From contig CABVDE010000009.1 of the NCBI GenBank assembly GCA_902496945.1, positions 1 through 52,510 of the forward strand: DNA of 52,510 nt, given 5' to 3'. The notes beneath the pieces were generated by a model. It was not told where the DNA came from. It saw only the letters and a program-made list of their open reading frames with translations, and searched no databases. Below are positions 8,280-16,697 of the stretch, one piece after another (within the stretch, counting starts at the first letter, position 1; the number at the start of each line of letters is the position of its first letter). Source of the stretch: an uncultured Collinsella sp. (lineage in GTDB: Bacteria; Actinomycetota; Coriobacteriia; Coriobacteriales; Coriobacteriaceae). Made by a program: the position numbers and the translations under genes.

Positions 8280-8857
8280 TTTTGGCTTCGCAATCACCGC
8301 GCCGTATCGAGTTGATGCGCGAGGCGGGCTATGACATTCGCATCATCCCTGCCGATATCGACGAAACGCCGTTTGATGGCGAGGCGCCGCTTACGCTCGT
8401 TGAGCGCTTAGCACGCGCCAAAGCCGCCGCCGTCGCCGCCGAGCATGCCGAGCCCAACGAGCTGACGGTCGCGGCCGACACCATCGTCACCTTTGACGGC
8501 AAGATTCTGGGCAAGCCGGCAACCGAGGACGAGGCGCGCACCATGCTCCGTGAGCTTTCGGGCCGCACGCACCAGGTCGCAACCGGCGTTTGCATCGTCA
8601 AGGCAGGCGACACGGCCGCCCCGCATGCCGCCGAGAGTCTATCCTTTGTCGATGTGACCGACGTGACGTTCTACGAGCTCACCGACGAGCAGATCGAGCG
8701 CTACGTCGCCTCGAGTGAGCCCATGGACAAGGCCGGCGCCTACGGCATTCAGGGCACAGGGGGACGCATGCTCGTGCACGATATTTCGGGTGACTTCTAC
8801 AACGTGGTGGGCCTGCCCATCGCACGTGTCGCACGCGCGATTCTAAAACTCTCGTAA
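8276..8857 (+). CDS. maf: Maf family nucleotide pyrophosphatase
   Basis: Maf proteins hydrolyse dTTP, UTP or modified nucleotides to monophosphates and help keep nucleotide pools clean. Visible are the N-terminal ILASQSPRRIELMREAG, the ARAKA segment, VAADTIVTFDGKILGKP and the C-terminal DKAGAYGIQGTGG. At 193 residues the length is normal. The start codon overlaps the preceding DJ-1 gene stop in an ATGA arrangement. A hairpin follows the stop. Confidence 0.93.
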   Translation: MILASQSPRRIELMREAGYDIRIIPADIDETPFDGEAPLTLVERLARAKAAAVAAEHAEPNELTVAADTIVTFDGKILGKPATEDEARTMLRELSGRTHQVATGVCIVKAGDTAAPHAAESLSFVDVTDVTFYELTDEQIERYVASSEPMDKAGAYGIQGTGGRMLVHDISGDFYNVVGLPIARVARAILKLS

Positions 8858-8865
8858 TTGCATCT

Positions 8866-8888
8866 GGCGCTGGGTATCCCCCAGCGCC
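8866..8888 (+). terminator. hairpin after maf
   Basis: GGCGCTGGG (8866-8874) pairs with CCCAGCGCC (8880-8888). There is no strong T-run. A TACAAT directly after it could serve as the -10 of the next gene. Confidence 0.55.
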
Positions 8889-8957
8889 TACAATTTGTGC
8901 GTACCGTACGGATCCCGACCGGGCATAAGGCGCGGCGGAAAACCGATAGGAGAAAAC

Positions 8958-9959
8958 ATGGACACACTGCTCGAAGCCATTGACGTTTGCGATGTCGATG
9001 GCTTTTGCTTTGGCAACTATACGGACGAGGAGGCCGGCACCGGTTGCACCGTAATCGTGGCACCCGAGGGCGCCACCGGCGGCGTTGACGTTCGCGGCGG
9101 TGCCCCGGCATCGCGCGAGTCCGATCTGCTGCGTCCCGAGAACACCGTCGACAAGGTTCACGCCGTCTGTCTTTCGGGCGGATCGGCCTTTGGCCTCGAG
9201 GCCGCAAGCGGCGTCGCCCGCGAGCTCGAGAGCCGTGGCATCGGCCTTCCCGTCGGCCCTACGCAGGTGCCCATCGTGTGCTCCAGCTGCATCTTCGACC
9301 TCGCCTTTGGCGACCCCACCGTTCGCCCCGACATTGAGGCCGGCATCGCCGCCGTGCGCGAAGCACTCGACAACACCCCCACTACGCTCGTACAGGGCAA
9401 CGTAGGCGCCGGCACGGGCGCTACCGTGGGTAAGCTCATGGGCCCCGCCACCTGCATGAAGGCCGGCCTTGGAGCCGCCGCCGTGACACTCGGTCCCGTC
9501 AAGGTGGGAGCAGTGGTCTCGGTCAACGCCTGCGGCAACGTCGTCGACCCCTTCACTGGCGAGTGGGTCGCCGGCATGCGCGCCGCAGCCGATAACGACC
9601 AGATCGTCGACATGGAACTCGCTGCCTTTGCCGCCGCCGGCTCAATGCAGATGCCGCTCGACCGCACCAACACCACCATCAGCTGCATCGTCACCAACGC
9701 GGAGCTCACCAAAGCCCAAGCCACCAAAGTCTCCCAGATGGCCGCAGACGCCTACGCACACACCATTCGTCCCACGCATACCACTAACGACGGCGACACC
9801 ATCTACACCCTCGCCAGTGGCAAACTAGGCACCCAGACAAGCGCCGCCGTTCCCTTGGACCTGCTGGGCATGCTCGCCGTAAGGGCCCTACAAACCGCCA
9901 TCGTAAACGGAGCCAAAACCGCCAAAACCTCCCACGGTATCCCCGGCGCCGCAAAGTAA
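8958..9959 (+). CDS. P1 (S58/DmpA) family self-cleaving peptidase
   Basis: The family includes DmpA L-aminopeptidase/D-esterase and nylon hydrolase NylC; precursors cleave themselves to expose an N-terminal Ser or Thr nucleophile. Seen here: SGGSAFGLEAASGVARELE, QGNVGAGTGATVGKLMG, and NTTISCIVTNAEL near residues 238-250, where the Thr after Asn-238 is the likely new N-terminus by comparison with DmpA and NylC. The 333-residue length is normal. AGGAG lies seven bases before the ATG. The natural substrate is not predictable. It is convergent with the glycosyltransferase, with nested inverted repeats in between. Confidence 0.88.
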   Translation: MDTLLEAIDVCDVDGFCFGNYTDEEAGTGCTVIVAPEGATGGVDVRGGAPASRESDLLRPENTVDKVHAVCLSGGSAFGLEAASGVARELESRGIGLPVGPTQVPIVCSSCIFDLAFGDPTVRPDIEAGIAAVREALDNTPTTLVQGNVGAGTGATVGKLMGPATCMKAGLGAAAVTLGPVKVGAVVSVNACGNVVDPFTGEWVAGMRAAADNDQIVDMELAAFAAAGSMQMPLDRTNTTISCIVTNAELTKAQATKVSQMAADAYAHTIRPTHTTNDGDTIYTLASGKLGTQTSAAVPLDLLGMLAVRALQTAIVNGAKTAKTSHGIPGAAK

Positions 9960-9971
9960 TCCCGCTCGACC

Positions 9972-10100
9972 GTCGGTCGGAGGCGGGCGGGCATTACGTT
10001 TCCTGCTCTACAGTCCTATGCAAGACGAAGGCCACATTAAGTGGCCTTCTTTGCATGCGGAACTCGCGACAAACGTAATACCCGCCCGCCTCCGACCGAC
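9972..10100. repeat. long nested inverted repeat, element A
   Basis: A 27-bp arm at 9972-9998 is the inverse complement of 10074-10100 with one mismatch (core GTCGGTCGGAGGCGGGCGGG). The 75 bp between them hold a separate terminator-type hairpin. It lies between convergent genes. Confidence 0.85.
10018..10056 (+). terminator. terminator hairpin inside element A
   Basis: GAAGGCCAC (10027-10035) pairs with GTGGCCTTC (10041-10049) around ATTAA, with an outer ATGCAA/TTGCAT pairing. It probably terminates the P1 peptidase transcript and may act in both directions. Confidence 0.8.
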
Positions 10101-10147
10101 TACCAACTAATTTATTTTCAGCCCAGGCCCCTGTGTACCGCGCGTCG

Positions 10148-10356
10148 AAGATCTTCAAATTCAAATTACCTGACGATCGATTCTTATAGCAGAGGCCCCT
10201 TGGCCTTTAGTTTGATACAAGTTCCGCACGAGCCGGAAAGCACTTAATGTGCTTTCCGTGCGAGCAGGACTGTTCTCAGTAGCAAACTAAAGGCCAAGGG
10301 GCCCAGTCAACCTATCAGCAGCGATTACTCAGCAACTAGTTGAATTTGAAGATCTT
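10148..10356. repeat. triply nested inverted repeat, element B
   Basis: The outer arms, 17 bp and perfect, are 10148-10164 and 10340-10356; the right one lies inside the last codons of the glycosyltransferase gene. Middle arms, 21 bp and perfect (GGCCCCTTGGCCTTTAGTTTG and its complement), are 10194-10214 and 10283-10303. The centre is a terminator-like hairpin, GGAAAGCAC-TTAAT-GTGCTTTCC, flanked by CGCAC/GTGCG. It probably ends the minus-strand glycosyltransferase transcript. Confidence 0.85.
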
Positions 10357-11367
10357 TGAGGCAAGACGGTATAGGCCAAGTGTGGTTTTGTCACCTGCTC
10401 GACCGCGCAGATTGGTGAAGAACCCGACCACGCCGTAGCGGGCGTGGCGATACATGCGCTCGTCATAAGCCTTCAGATCCTTCCACAGCGTCTTCAGGCG
10501 CTCGTCGGCGCAATCCTCATCGGAAAGCTTGGTGAGCACCGAGCAGATCGCCATCATCATGGTGAAGTAGCCCATCATGTACGAGCGCAGGCGCGAAGAC
10601 TCAACATCGCCGTACAGGTGATACGACTCCATCATGATACGCGTAACACGGAACTGCTGGTCCAAACGCTTGACCATCGTTGCCTCGTTGACACTCTGGC
10701 CTTCGCGACCGATAAAGTAGCGATAGAGGTCAATATCGGCGTAGTACATGGTCTTGCAACGCGGCAGTGGCAAGTAGGCGTAGATGTTGTCCACATAGAA
10801 CGTGTGCGGCGGCATGGGAAGGTTGGACTCTCGCAGCACATCCGTGCGATAGCACAGGCTGTGCATGAGCAGGTTCTGGTCCAGGCGAAAATGACCGATC
10901 TGATCCCAGGTAAAGATCTTTTTGCGCGGCAGGGCAAATTTGTAGCCGATGGCGGTATGCGTACCCTCGTAAACCTTCTCGTACACGTAGTTCGAGATAA
11001 ACAGGTCAACGCGCTGGTCGCGCTCCTCGAAGCCACGCAGAATCGACAGCATGGTCGAAAGGGCAGCGCCGTCGAGCCAGTCGTCCGAGTCGACGACCTT
11101 GTAATAGGTGCCCTGTGCCTCGCGCAGACCCGAAAGGACGGCGATGCCGTGACCGCCGTTCTCCTGGTGTAGCGCGCGGATGATACCGGGATAACGCGCC
11201 TCCCACTCGTCGGCCTTGGCGGCTGTCTCGTCCTTGGAGCCGTCGTCCACCACGATAATCTCGATATCGGTAGCGAAATTGCTCCCCTCCAGAATAGAGG
11301 TGATGCAATGGTCCATATCCTTGGCGGCGTTATACGAGGGAATACCGAATGTTATGACTTTATGCAT
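10336..11367 (-). CDS. family 2 glycosyltransferase
   Basis: A GT-A fold glycosyltransferase that probably adds a sugar to a surface glycan. The N-terminus shows FGIPSYNAAKDM, then IIVVDDGSKDETA and YYKVVDSDDWLDGAAL with the metal-binding DSDD. The remaining 200 residues are family-specific and end in KIFKFN. The chosen start (MHKVITFG) overlaps the end of the UDP-galactopyranose mutase gene by eight bases, so the pair is one operon. This makes a galactofuranosyl- or galactosyl-transferase role plausible, but the donor cannot be read from sequence. Its last codons form one arm of an inverted repeat. Confidence 0.9.
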   Translation of the reverse strand: MHKVITFGIPSYNAAKDMDHCITSILEGSNFATDIEIIVVDDGSKDETAAKADEWEARYPGIIRALHQENGGHGIAVLSGLREAQGTYYKVVDSDDWLDGAALSTMLSILRGFEERDQRVDLFISNYVYEKVYEGTHTAIGYKFALPRKKIFTWDQIGHFRLDQNLLMHSLCYRTDVLRESNLPMPPHTFYVDNIYAYLPLPRCKTMYYADIDLYRYFIGREGQSVNEATMVKRLDQQFRVTRIMMESYHLYGDVESSRLRSYMMGYFTMMMAICSVLTKLSDEDCADERLKTLWKDLKAYDERMYRHARYGVVGFFTNLRGRAGDKTTLGLYRLASKIFKFN

Positions 11368-12562
11368 GGCAGGCGATAATCTCATCTGAAAGGTCGAGGG
11401 CGGAGTTGGTCACGGCGTCCATATCGTAGTAACGATACTCGGCCAAACGACCCACCGGGTGGAAGTTCGTCAGGTTTTGGACGCGCTCAAGATAGCGCTC
11501 GTAGAGCTCACGGTTCTCGGGCTCAAGAATGGCGTAGTACGGCGTCTCGCCCGAGCCGGGCGTATAGGCCTTGGAGTACTCCTTCATGATGGTGGTCTTG
11601 CCGGGCAAAACCTGACCGGTCATGTTCTTGAACTCGGTAATGCGCGTGTAGTCCTCGCTCGTGGTGTAGTTGACAGTGCCCACGGGCTGGAACTGATCCA
11701 TATCGAGCGTCTCGAACTTCATATCGAGCGTGCGGTACGGTAGCGCGCCCAGGTCGAGGTTGAACAGCTCGTCGAGCGGACCGGTATAGACAATCTCGCC
11801 GCCGTAGACCTTGCCGTCGATCTTGACGGTGGTCTCGTCGATCTCAAAGAGATCGCGGGCGTCCACGTCGCAGAACACGTCGATCAGGTCGTGGTCGAGC
11901 ATGTGCTCAAAGAGCGCCGTGTAGCCCTCCTGCGGCATGCCCTGGAAGGGAGCTTGCGGGAAGTAGCGGTCATCATCGCCCACAAAGACGGGAACGCGGC
12001 CGGTGATCGAGGGGTCGATCTGGTCGGGCGTCTGGCCCCACTGCTTCATGGTGTAATGCAAAAAGACGTTCTCATAGACATAATCGGCGACCTCGGCAAG
12101 ATCCGGGTCGTTCTTCTTGCGCAGCTCCATAATGGGCACCTTGACGTCCTTGCCAAAGGTCTCCACGAGCTTTTGGTACAGTTCCTCGCCGCGCTCATCG
12201 CCAAAGGCAAGCTTAAGGCTCGCATGGTTAAAGGGCACGGGCATAAGGGTACCGTTGATGTTGGCGAGCACCTTGTGCTGATAATCCGTCCACTTGGTAA
12301 AGCGCGACAGGAAATTATGCACGCGCTCGTTAAAGGTGTGATAGATATGCGGACCGTACTCGTGGATCAGGATTCCGGCCTCGTCAGTGCAGTCATAGGC
12401 ATTGCCCGCAATGTGGCTACGGCGCTCCAAAACGGCAACACGATAGCCGATGGTCTCGGCAAGACGGCGGGCGCAAACGGCACCGGCATATCCAGCACCG
12501 ACGACAATCATGTCGTACGCGCCGGCGTTAAAGCCTTCAGGCAGGCCTGAGGTAATCTGCAT
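11360..12562 (-). CDS. glf: UDP-galactopyranose mutase
   Basis: Glf is a flavoenzyme that converts UDP-galactopyranose to UDP-galactofuranose, the donor for galactofuranose-containing surface polymers. Seen: the FAD-binding YDMIVVGAGYAGAVCARRLAE near residue 16, GNAYDCTDEAGILIHEYGPHIYHT with conserved His residues, WTDYQHKVLANINGTLMPVP, YTMKQWGQTPDQI, and a C-terminal Arg-rich segment (PVGRLAEYRYYDMD). At 400 residues it has the usual length. AAGGAG precedes the ATG by six bases. The following glycosyltransferase overlaps it by eight bases. The gene is divergent from pta. Confidence 0.95.
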   Translation of the reverse strand: MQITSGLPEGFNAGAYDMIVVGAGYAGAVCARRLAETIGYRVAVLERRSHIAGNAYDCTDEAGILIHEYGPHIYHTFNERVHNFLSRFTKWTDYQHKVLANINGTLMPVPFNHASLKLAFGDERGEELYQKLVETFGKDVKVPIMELRKKNDPDLAEVADYVYENVFLHYTMKQWGQTPDQIDPSITGRVPVFVGDDDRYFPQAPFQGMPQEGYTALFEHMLDHDLIDVFCDVDARDLFEIDETTVKIDGKVYGGEIVYTGPLDELFNLDLGALPYRTLDMKFETLDMDQFQPVGTVNYTTSEDYTRITEFKNMTGQVLPGKTTIMKEYSKAYTPGSGETPYYAILEPENRELYERYLERVQNLTNFHPVGRLAEYRYYDMDAVTNSALDLSDEIIACHA

Positions 12563-12793
12563 CGATACTCCTTGTCAAAAGCCACGGGCTCGTTAGCTGG
12601 GCTTTTCTCGAACATTCTTCGAGACATATTTATCAGAGCGATTATAGCGCTAATGCGTCCTATAATGAGCTTGCCACACAAGGAAAGCTCAAGCACCGCG
12701 GCGTACATAATTGAAAGGTAAACCCGCTAGCAGCGGGTTTATTCGTGAACAGCCGGGCGCCTGGAGCTTAGCGAAACGCTTGTAAGGAGCAAC
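12563..12793. promoter_or_regulatory. divergent glf/pta region with TATAAT and leader hairpin
   Basis: A perfect TATAAT at 12661-12666 on the plus strand is the best -10 for pta, though its -35 is poor. The resulting leader of about 120 bases contains a compact terminator-like hairpin at 12719-12741. A GAGCTT/AAGCTC pairing lies just after the -10. No leader peptide was recognised. Confidence 0.5.
12719..12744 (+). terminator. terminator-like hairpin in the pta leader
   Basis: TAAACCCGCT pairs with AGCGGGTTTA around a three-base loop, followed by TTCG. It lies 50 bp before the pta start and far from any upstream gene end on this strand. It may attenuate pta or end a short transcript. Confidence 0.55.
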
Positions 12794-13774
12794 ATGAGCG
12801 ATTTCCTAAACCGTATGAAGTCCGCCGCCAAGGCCGACCTTAAGACCATCGTCCTGCCCGAGGGCGAGGACCCGCGCACCATCGTCGCGGCAAACAAAAT
12901 CATCGAGGAAGGTCTGGCAAAGATCGTCATCCTGGGCAACCCCGACGAGATCGACGTTCCCGGCGCTACCGTCATCGACCCGCGCAATGCCGAAAAGCAC
13001 GAGGAGTATGCGCAGAAGTTTGCCGAGCTCCGCGCCAAGAAGGGCGTTACCATCGAGCAGGCTCGCGCCCAGGTGATGGACGCCACCTACTTTGGCACCA
13101 TGATGGTCAAGATGGGCGACGCCGACGGCCTGGTCTCCGGTGCCTGCCACTCCACCGCCGACACCCTGCGCCCCGCGCTGCAGATCCTCAAGACCGCCCC
13201 TGGCACCAAGCTGGTCTCGGCCTTCTTCGTGATGTGCACCGACACCCCGCAGTTCGGTACCGACGGCACGCTGATCTTCGCCGACTGCGGCCTCAACATC
13301 AACCCGTCCTCTGACGAGCTCTCCGAGATCGCCATCGCCTCCGCTCACTCCTGGTCCACCTTCATGGGCAATGTTGAGCCGCACGTGGCCATGCTCTCCT
13401 ACTCCACCATGGGCTCCGCCGGCGGCGAGGTCGCCAAGAAGGTCCAGGAGGCCGTGAAATTCTGCAGGGAGAAGGCTCCAGAGCTCGCTATCGACGGCGA
13501 CCTGCAGCTCGACGCCGCTATCGTCCCCACCGTCGCCCAGCTCAAGGCTCCCGGCTCCTCCGTCGCCGGTAAGGCCAACGTGCTCGTGTTCCCCGACCTC
13601 GAGGCAGGCAACATCGGCTACAAGCTGGTCCAGCGCTTCGCCGGCGCCGACGCCTACGGCCCCATCCTGCAGGGCATCGCCAAGCCGGTCAACGACCTGT
13701 CGCGCGGCTGCTCTGCCGACGACATCGTGGGTGTCGTGGCCATCACCGCCGTCCAGGCTCAGATGACTGAGTAG
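12794..13774 (+). CDS. pta: phosphate acetyltransferase
   Basis: Pta converts acetyl-CoA and phosphate to acetyl phosphate, which acetate kinase then uses to make ATP. The 326-residue length is that of the short, single-domain Pta. Seen: KTIVLPEGEDPRTIVAANKI at the N-terminus, DADGLVSGACHSTADTLRPALQ, MLSYSTMGSAGG, and FPDLEAGNIGYKLVQRFAGADAYGP-type C-terminal sequence, ending in GPILQGIAKPVNDLSRGCS. TAAGGAG lies a few bases before the ATG. It is convergent with the first of two acetate kinase genes, so the three genes form a functional cluster without being one operon. Confidence 0.97.
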   Translation: MSDFLNRMKSAAKADLKTIVLPEGEDPRTIVAANKIIEEGLAKIVILGNPDEIDVPGATVIDPRNAEKHEEYAQKFAELRAKKGVTIEQARAQVMDATYFGTMMVKMGDADGLVSGACHSTADTLRPALQILKTAPGTKLVSAFFVMCTDTPQFGTDGTLIFADCGLNINPSSDELSEIAIASAHSWSTFMGNVEPHVAMLSYSTMGSAGGEVAKKVQEAVKFCREKAPELAIDGDLQLDAAIVPTVAQLKAPGSSVAGKANVLVFPDLEAGNIGYKLVQRFAGADAYGPILQGIAKPVNDLSRGCSADDIVGVVAITAVQAQMTE

Positions 13775-13789
13775 CGGACGTATCCCCTC

Positions 13790-13914
13790 GGGACCCTACA
13801 GGGCAAAGCTCTGAAAACGTCCTCAGGCATGCGAGAAGCCCCGCTGCGCACTACGTGCGGCGGGGCTTCTCGCGCCTTGCGGATTGTTTTCAGAGCTTTG
13901 CCCTGTAGGGTCCC
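13790..13914. repeat. long nested inverted repeat, element C
   Basis: Perfect 29-bp arms at 13790-13818 and 13886-13914 begin GGGACCCTACAGGGCAAAGC. Between them is a second strong hairpin, GCGAGAAGCCCCGC (13831-13844) with its complement at 13860-13873. It lies between the convergent pta and ackA genes. The rest of the gap, 13915-14062, shows nothing recognisable. Confidence 0.88.
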
Positions 13915-14062
13915 TGCTGCTACGTTGCCCTCTGGGAATCTGGGGTGGATGGCGGCTTGGCTACGGGCTGGGGCTGAGAATCTGAATGGACGGATGCCGT
14001 TGCTGGGAGCGCAGGCGTTACTGGTGATGGTCGCTTTGGGACTGGAATTTCCGCCTGCTAGC

Positions 14063-14100
14063 AAAAGGGCCTCCGGAGCTGCTGCTCTGGAGGCCCTTTT
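14063..14100 (-). terminator. intrinsic terminator after the first ackA
   Basis: AAAAGGGCCTCC (14063-14074) pairs with GGAGGCCCTTTT (14089-14100). A T-run on the minus strand completes a classic terminator 20 bp after the ackA stop. Confidence 0.9.
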
Positions 14101-14121
14101 GTTCAATCGCAAATGCGCGCG

Positions 14122-15300
14122 TTAGTTGGTCTTGGTTAGGCGCTCGACGTCGTGGGCGATCATGTATTCCTCGTCGGTGGGGATGACCATGACCGTGACG
14201 GCGGAACCGGCAGCGCTGATGACCTGCGGGCCGTTGCCCACGGCCTCGCGGTTCTTGTTGTTGTCAATACGCACGCCCAGCCACTCAAAGCAGTCGCAGA
14301 AGGCCTTGCGGATCGACCAGTCGTTCTCGCCAATGCCCGCGGTAAAAGAGATGGTGTCCACGCCCGCCATGGAGGCAATCATGGAACCGGCCTGCTGCAT
14401 GGCCTTATAGGCGAACATATCAAAGGCGAGCAGGCAGCGCTCGTCACCCTCGGAGGCGCGCGTACGAATGTCGCGGGCGTCGTTGGAGATGCCCGAGATG
14501 GCAAGCAAACCGGACTGCTTGTTCATCATGTCGTCGACTTCTTGGTAGCTGTAGCCGCCTTCGCGCTGCAGGTAGCACACGGTTGCCGGGTCGATGGAAC
14601 CGCAGCGGGTACCCATCATCAGGCCGTCGAGCGGCGTCAGGCCCATCGTGGTATCGCGACACACACCGTCCTCGATAGCAGCGAGCGAAGCGCCATTACC
14701 CAGATGGCACGAAAGTAGACGGTGGCAGCGCGAGCCCAGGATCTCCTTGGCCATCATCCACTCGTAGCGGTGGCTCGTGCCGTGGGCGCCGTACTTGCGC
14801 ACGTGGTACTTGTCGCACACGTCCTTGGGCAGCGCGTAGGTGTAGGCGACCTCGGGCATGGTCATGTGGAACGAGGTGTCGAAGACGGCCACATTGGGCA
14901 GCTCCGGATATTTCTCGCGGCAATACTCGATTGCTGCGGCCTCGCCGTAATTGTGCAGCGGGGCGAGCGGGGCCACCTCAAGGATCTTGGCCATGACCTC
15001 ATCGTCGACGACCGCGGAATCATCGAAGTGCCAGCCACCCTGAACGATGCGATGCCCGATACCATCGATCGAAAAGTCGGTCTTCTCGAGTTCCTCGAGC
15101 ACGTGCGCGATAGCAGAGCGATGATCGGGGAAGGGAATCTCCTCGGTCTGCTTGGCACCACCGTTCTCGGCGTGACCAAAGATGCCCATCTCCGAGCCGA
15201 TACGCTCGCAGTTGCCCTTGGCGAAAACCTCTCGGGTATCGGTATCCAAAAGCTGATATTTAAGGCTCGAGCTTCCGGCGTTGACAACAAGTACGTTCAT
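14122..15300 (-). CDS. ackA: acetate kinase, copy 1
   Basis: The enzyme converts acetyl phosphate and ADP to acetate and ATP, the substrate-level phosphorylation step partnered by Pta. The family start MNVLVVNAGSSSLKYQLLDT, the GIGHRIVQGG segment, FDTSFHMTMP, GAHGTSHRY, SCHLGNGASLAAI, and FTAGIGENDWSIR are all present. At 392 residues it is normal. The start has GGGGGAG just upstream. A second, clearly paralogous ackA lies immediately upstream on the same strand, behind its own terminator, so the two copies are probably transcribed separately. Confidence 0.96.
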   Translation of the reverse strand: MNVLVVNAGSSSLKYQLLDTDTREVFAKGNCERIGSEMGIFGHAENGGAKQTEEIPFPDHRSAIAHVLEELEKTDFSIDGIGHRIVQGGWHFDDSAVVDDEVMAKILEVAPLAPLHNYGEAAAIEYCREKYPELPNVAVFDTSFHMTMPEVAYTYALPKDVCDKYHVRKYGAHGTSHRYEWMMAKEILGSRCHRLLSCHLGNGASLAAIEDGVCRDTTMGLTPLDGLMMGTRCGSIDPATVCYLQREGGYSYQEVDDMMNKQSGLLAISGISNDARDIRTRASEGDERCLLAFDMFAYKAMQQAGSMIASMAGVDTISFTAGIGENDWSIRKAFCDCFEWLGVRIDNNKNREAVGNGPQVISAAGSAVTVMVIPTDEEYMIAHDVERLTKTN

Positions 15301-15418
15301 GAGACTCCCCCACAGTTGCAATACGGTCGGCGCAAACCCCTTAAGGCGGCCGCATTTGAAAAGAAGCTATCTCAATTTAATAAATAGCTATCACAAATAT
15401 CGCCCAACGAGCGCAAAA

Positions 15419-15453
15419 GAGGGGCTGAACGGCGTTCAGTCGCCCAGCCCCTC
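15419..15453 (-). terminator. intrinsic terminator after the second ackA
   Basis: GAGGGGCTG (15419-15427) pairs with CAGCCCCTC (15445-15453), with an alternative inner CTGAAC-GGC-GTTCAG hairpin. On the minus strand it is followed by TTTT. Confidence 0.85.
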
Positions 15454-15465
15454 CCCTATTTGCAA

Positions 15466-16644
15466 TTACTTGCCGTTGACGATGCGCTCGACGTCGGAAG
15501 CGATCATGAACTCCTCATCCGTGGGGATGACGAAGATCTTGACCTTGGAGTCCTTGGCGGACAGGCACCAAGCGCCGTCGCCACGCAGGGCGTTGCGGGC
15601 ATGGTCCATCTTGACGCCCATAAAGGCCAGACGGTCGGCCACGCCAGCACGGACGGCCGGAGCGTGCTCGCCGATGCCCGCGGTAAAGACGAGCGTGTCC
15701 ATGCCACACATGGAGGTAGCCATCTCGGCGGCCTTGGCGGCAATCTTGTAGACGAACATATCGAAGGCGAGCTGGGCCTCGGGGTCGCCGGCAGCGGCGA
15801 GCTCCTCGACGTTGCGGCAGTCGTTGGTCTTGCCACCGGTCACAGCCATGAGGCCGGACTTCTTGTTCATCATCTCGTCGACCTCGTCGAAGGTGTAGCC
15901 ACCCTCGCGCTGCAGGTAGCACACGGTAGCGGGGTCGATGGAGCCGCAGCGGGTGCCCATCATGACACCGTCGAGCGGAGTGAGGCCCATGGTGGTATCC
16001 ATGCACTTGCCGTCCTCGATGGCGCACAGGGAGGCGCCGGAGCCGATGTGGCACACGACGACCTTGCGAGCCTCGCCGTTGGTCATCTCGGCAACCTTCT
16101 TGGAGATGTAACGGTAGCTGGTGCCGTGGGCGCCATACTTACGGATGTGCAGCTTGTCGCAAACATCCTTGGGCAGGGCGTAGGTCTTGGCGACCTCGGG
16201 CATGTTGAAGTGGAAAGCGGTGTCATAGACCGTGACATTGGGCAGGTCGGGATACTGCTCCAGGCAGTACTCGATAACGTTGGCCTCAGGGTTGTTGTGC
16301 AGCGGGGCGAGCGGGGCAACCTCGCGGATCTTGGCGAGAACGTCCTCGTCGACGAGGGAGGAGTCACCAAAGTACCAGCCGCCCTGAACGATACGGTGGC
16401 CGATGCCCTCGATCTTGACGCCGTTGGCCTCGAGGTCCTTCAGGACGACCTCGATGGCGACCTTGTGGTCGGGGAACTCGATGTTCTCGGTCACCTTCTT
16501 GGAACCGTTGGCAGCGTGGGTGAAGGTACCGCCGCTAAAGCAGACGCGCTCGCAGGAGCCCTTTGCGGACACCTTGTGGGACTTGGTATCAATGACCTGA
16601 TACTTAAGCGTCGAAGATCCTGCGTTGACGACCAGAACGTTCAT
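15466..16644 (-). CDS. ackA: acetate kinase, copy 2
   Basis: Same reaction as the neighbouring copy. It begins MNVLVVNAGSSTLKYQVIDT, has GIGHRIVQGGWYFGDSS, YDTAFHFNMPEVAKTYALP, GAHGTSYRY, VCHIGSGASLCAIEDGKCMD and FTAGIGEHAPAVRAG, and is also 392 residues long. The two copies are similar throughout but differ at many positions, so the duplication is not recent. The gene is preceded by an AGGGAG-type site. It may be the main Pta partner, but nothing in the sequence decides this. Confidence 0.96.
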   Translation of the reverse strand: MNVLVVNAGSSTLKYQVIDTKSHKVSAKGSCERVCFSGGTFTHAANGSKKVTENIEFPDHKVAIEVVLKDLEANGVKIEGIGHRIVQGGWYFGDSSLVDEDVLAKIREVAPLAPLHNNPEANVIEYCLEQYPDLPNVTVYDTAFHFNMPEVAKTYALPKDVCDKLHIRKYGAHGTSYRYISKKVAEMTNGEARKVVVCHIGSGASLCAIEDGKCMDTTMGLTPLDGVMMGTRCGSIDPATVCYLQREGGYTFDEVDEMMNKKSGLMAVTGGKTNDCRNVEELAAAGDPEAQLAFDMFVYKIAAKAAEMATSMCGMDTLVFTAGIGEHAPAVRAGVADRLAFMGVKMDHARNALRGDGAWCLSAKDSKVKIFVIPTDEEFMIASDVERIVNGK

Positions 16645-16697
16645 GTGTCTCCCTACTAACAGGCGGTGTGGCGCCGCCAGGTTACATACGCTTCAAT

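Noticed and set aside
15460..16659. Long plus-strand frame opposite the second ackA
   Set aside because: The same type of antisense shadow, Gly/Val/Asp-rich and without any recognisable domain.
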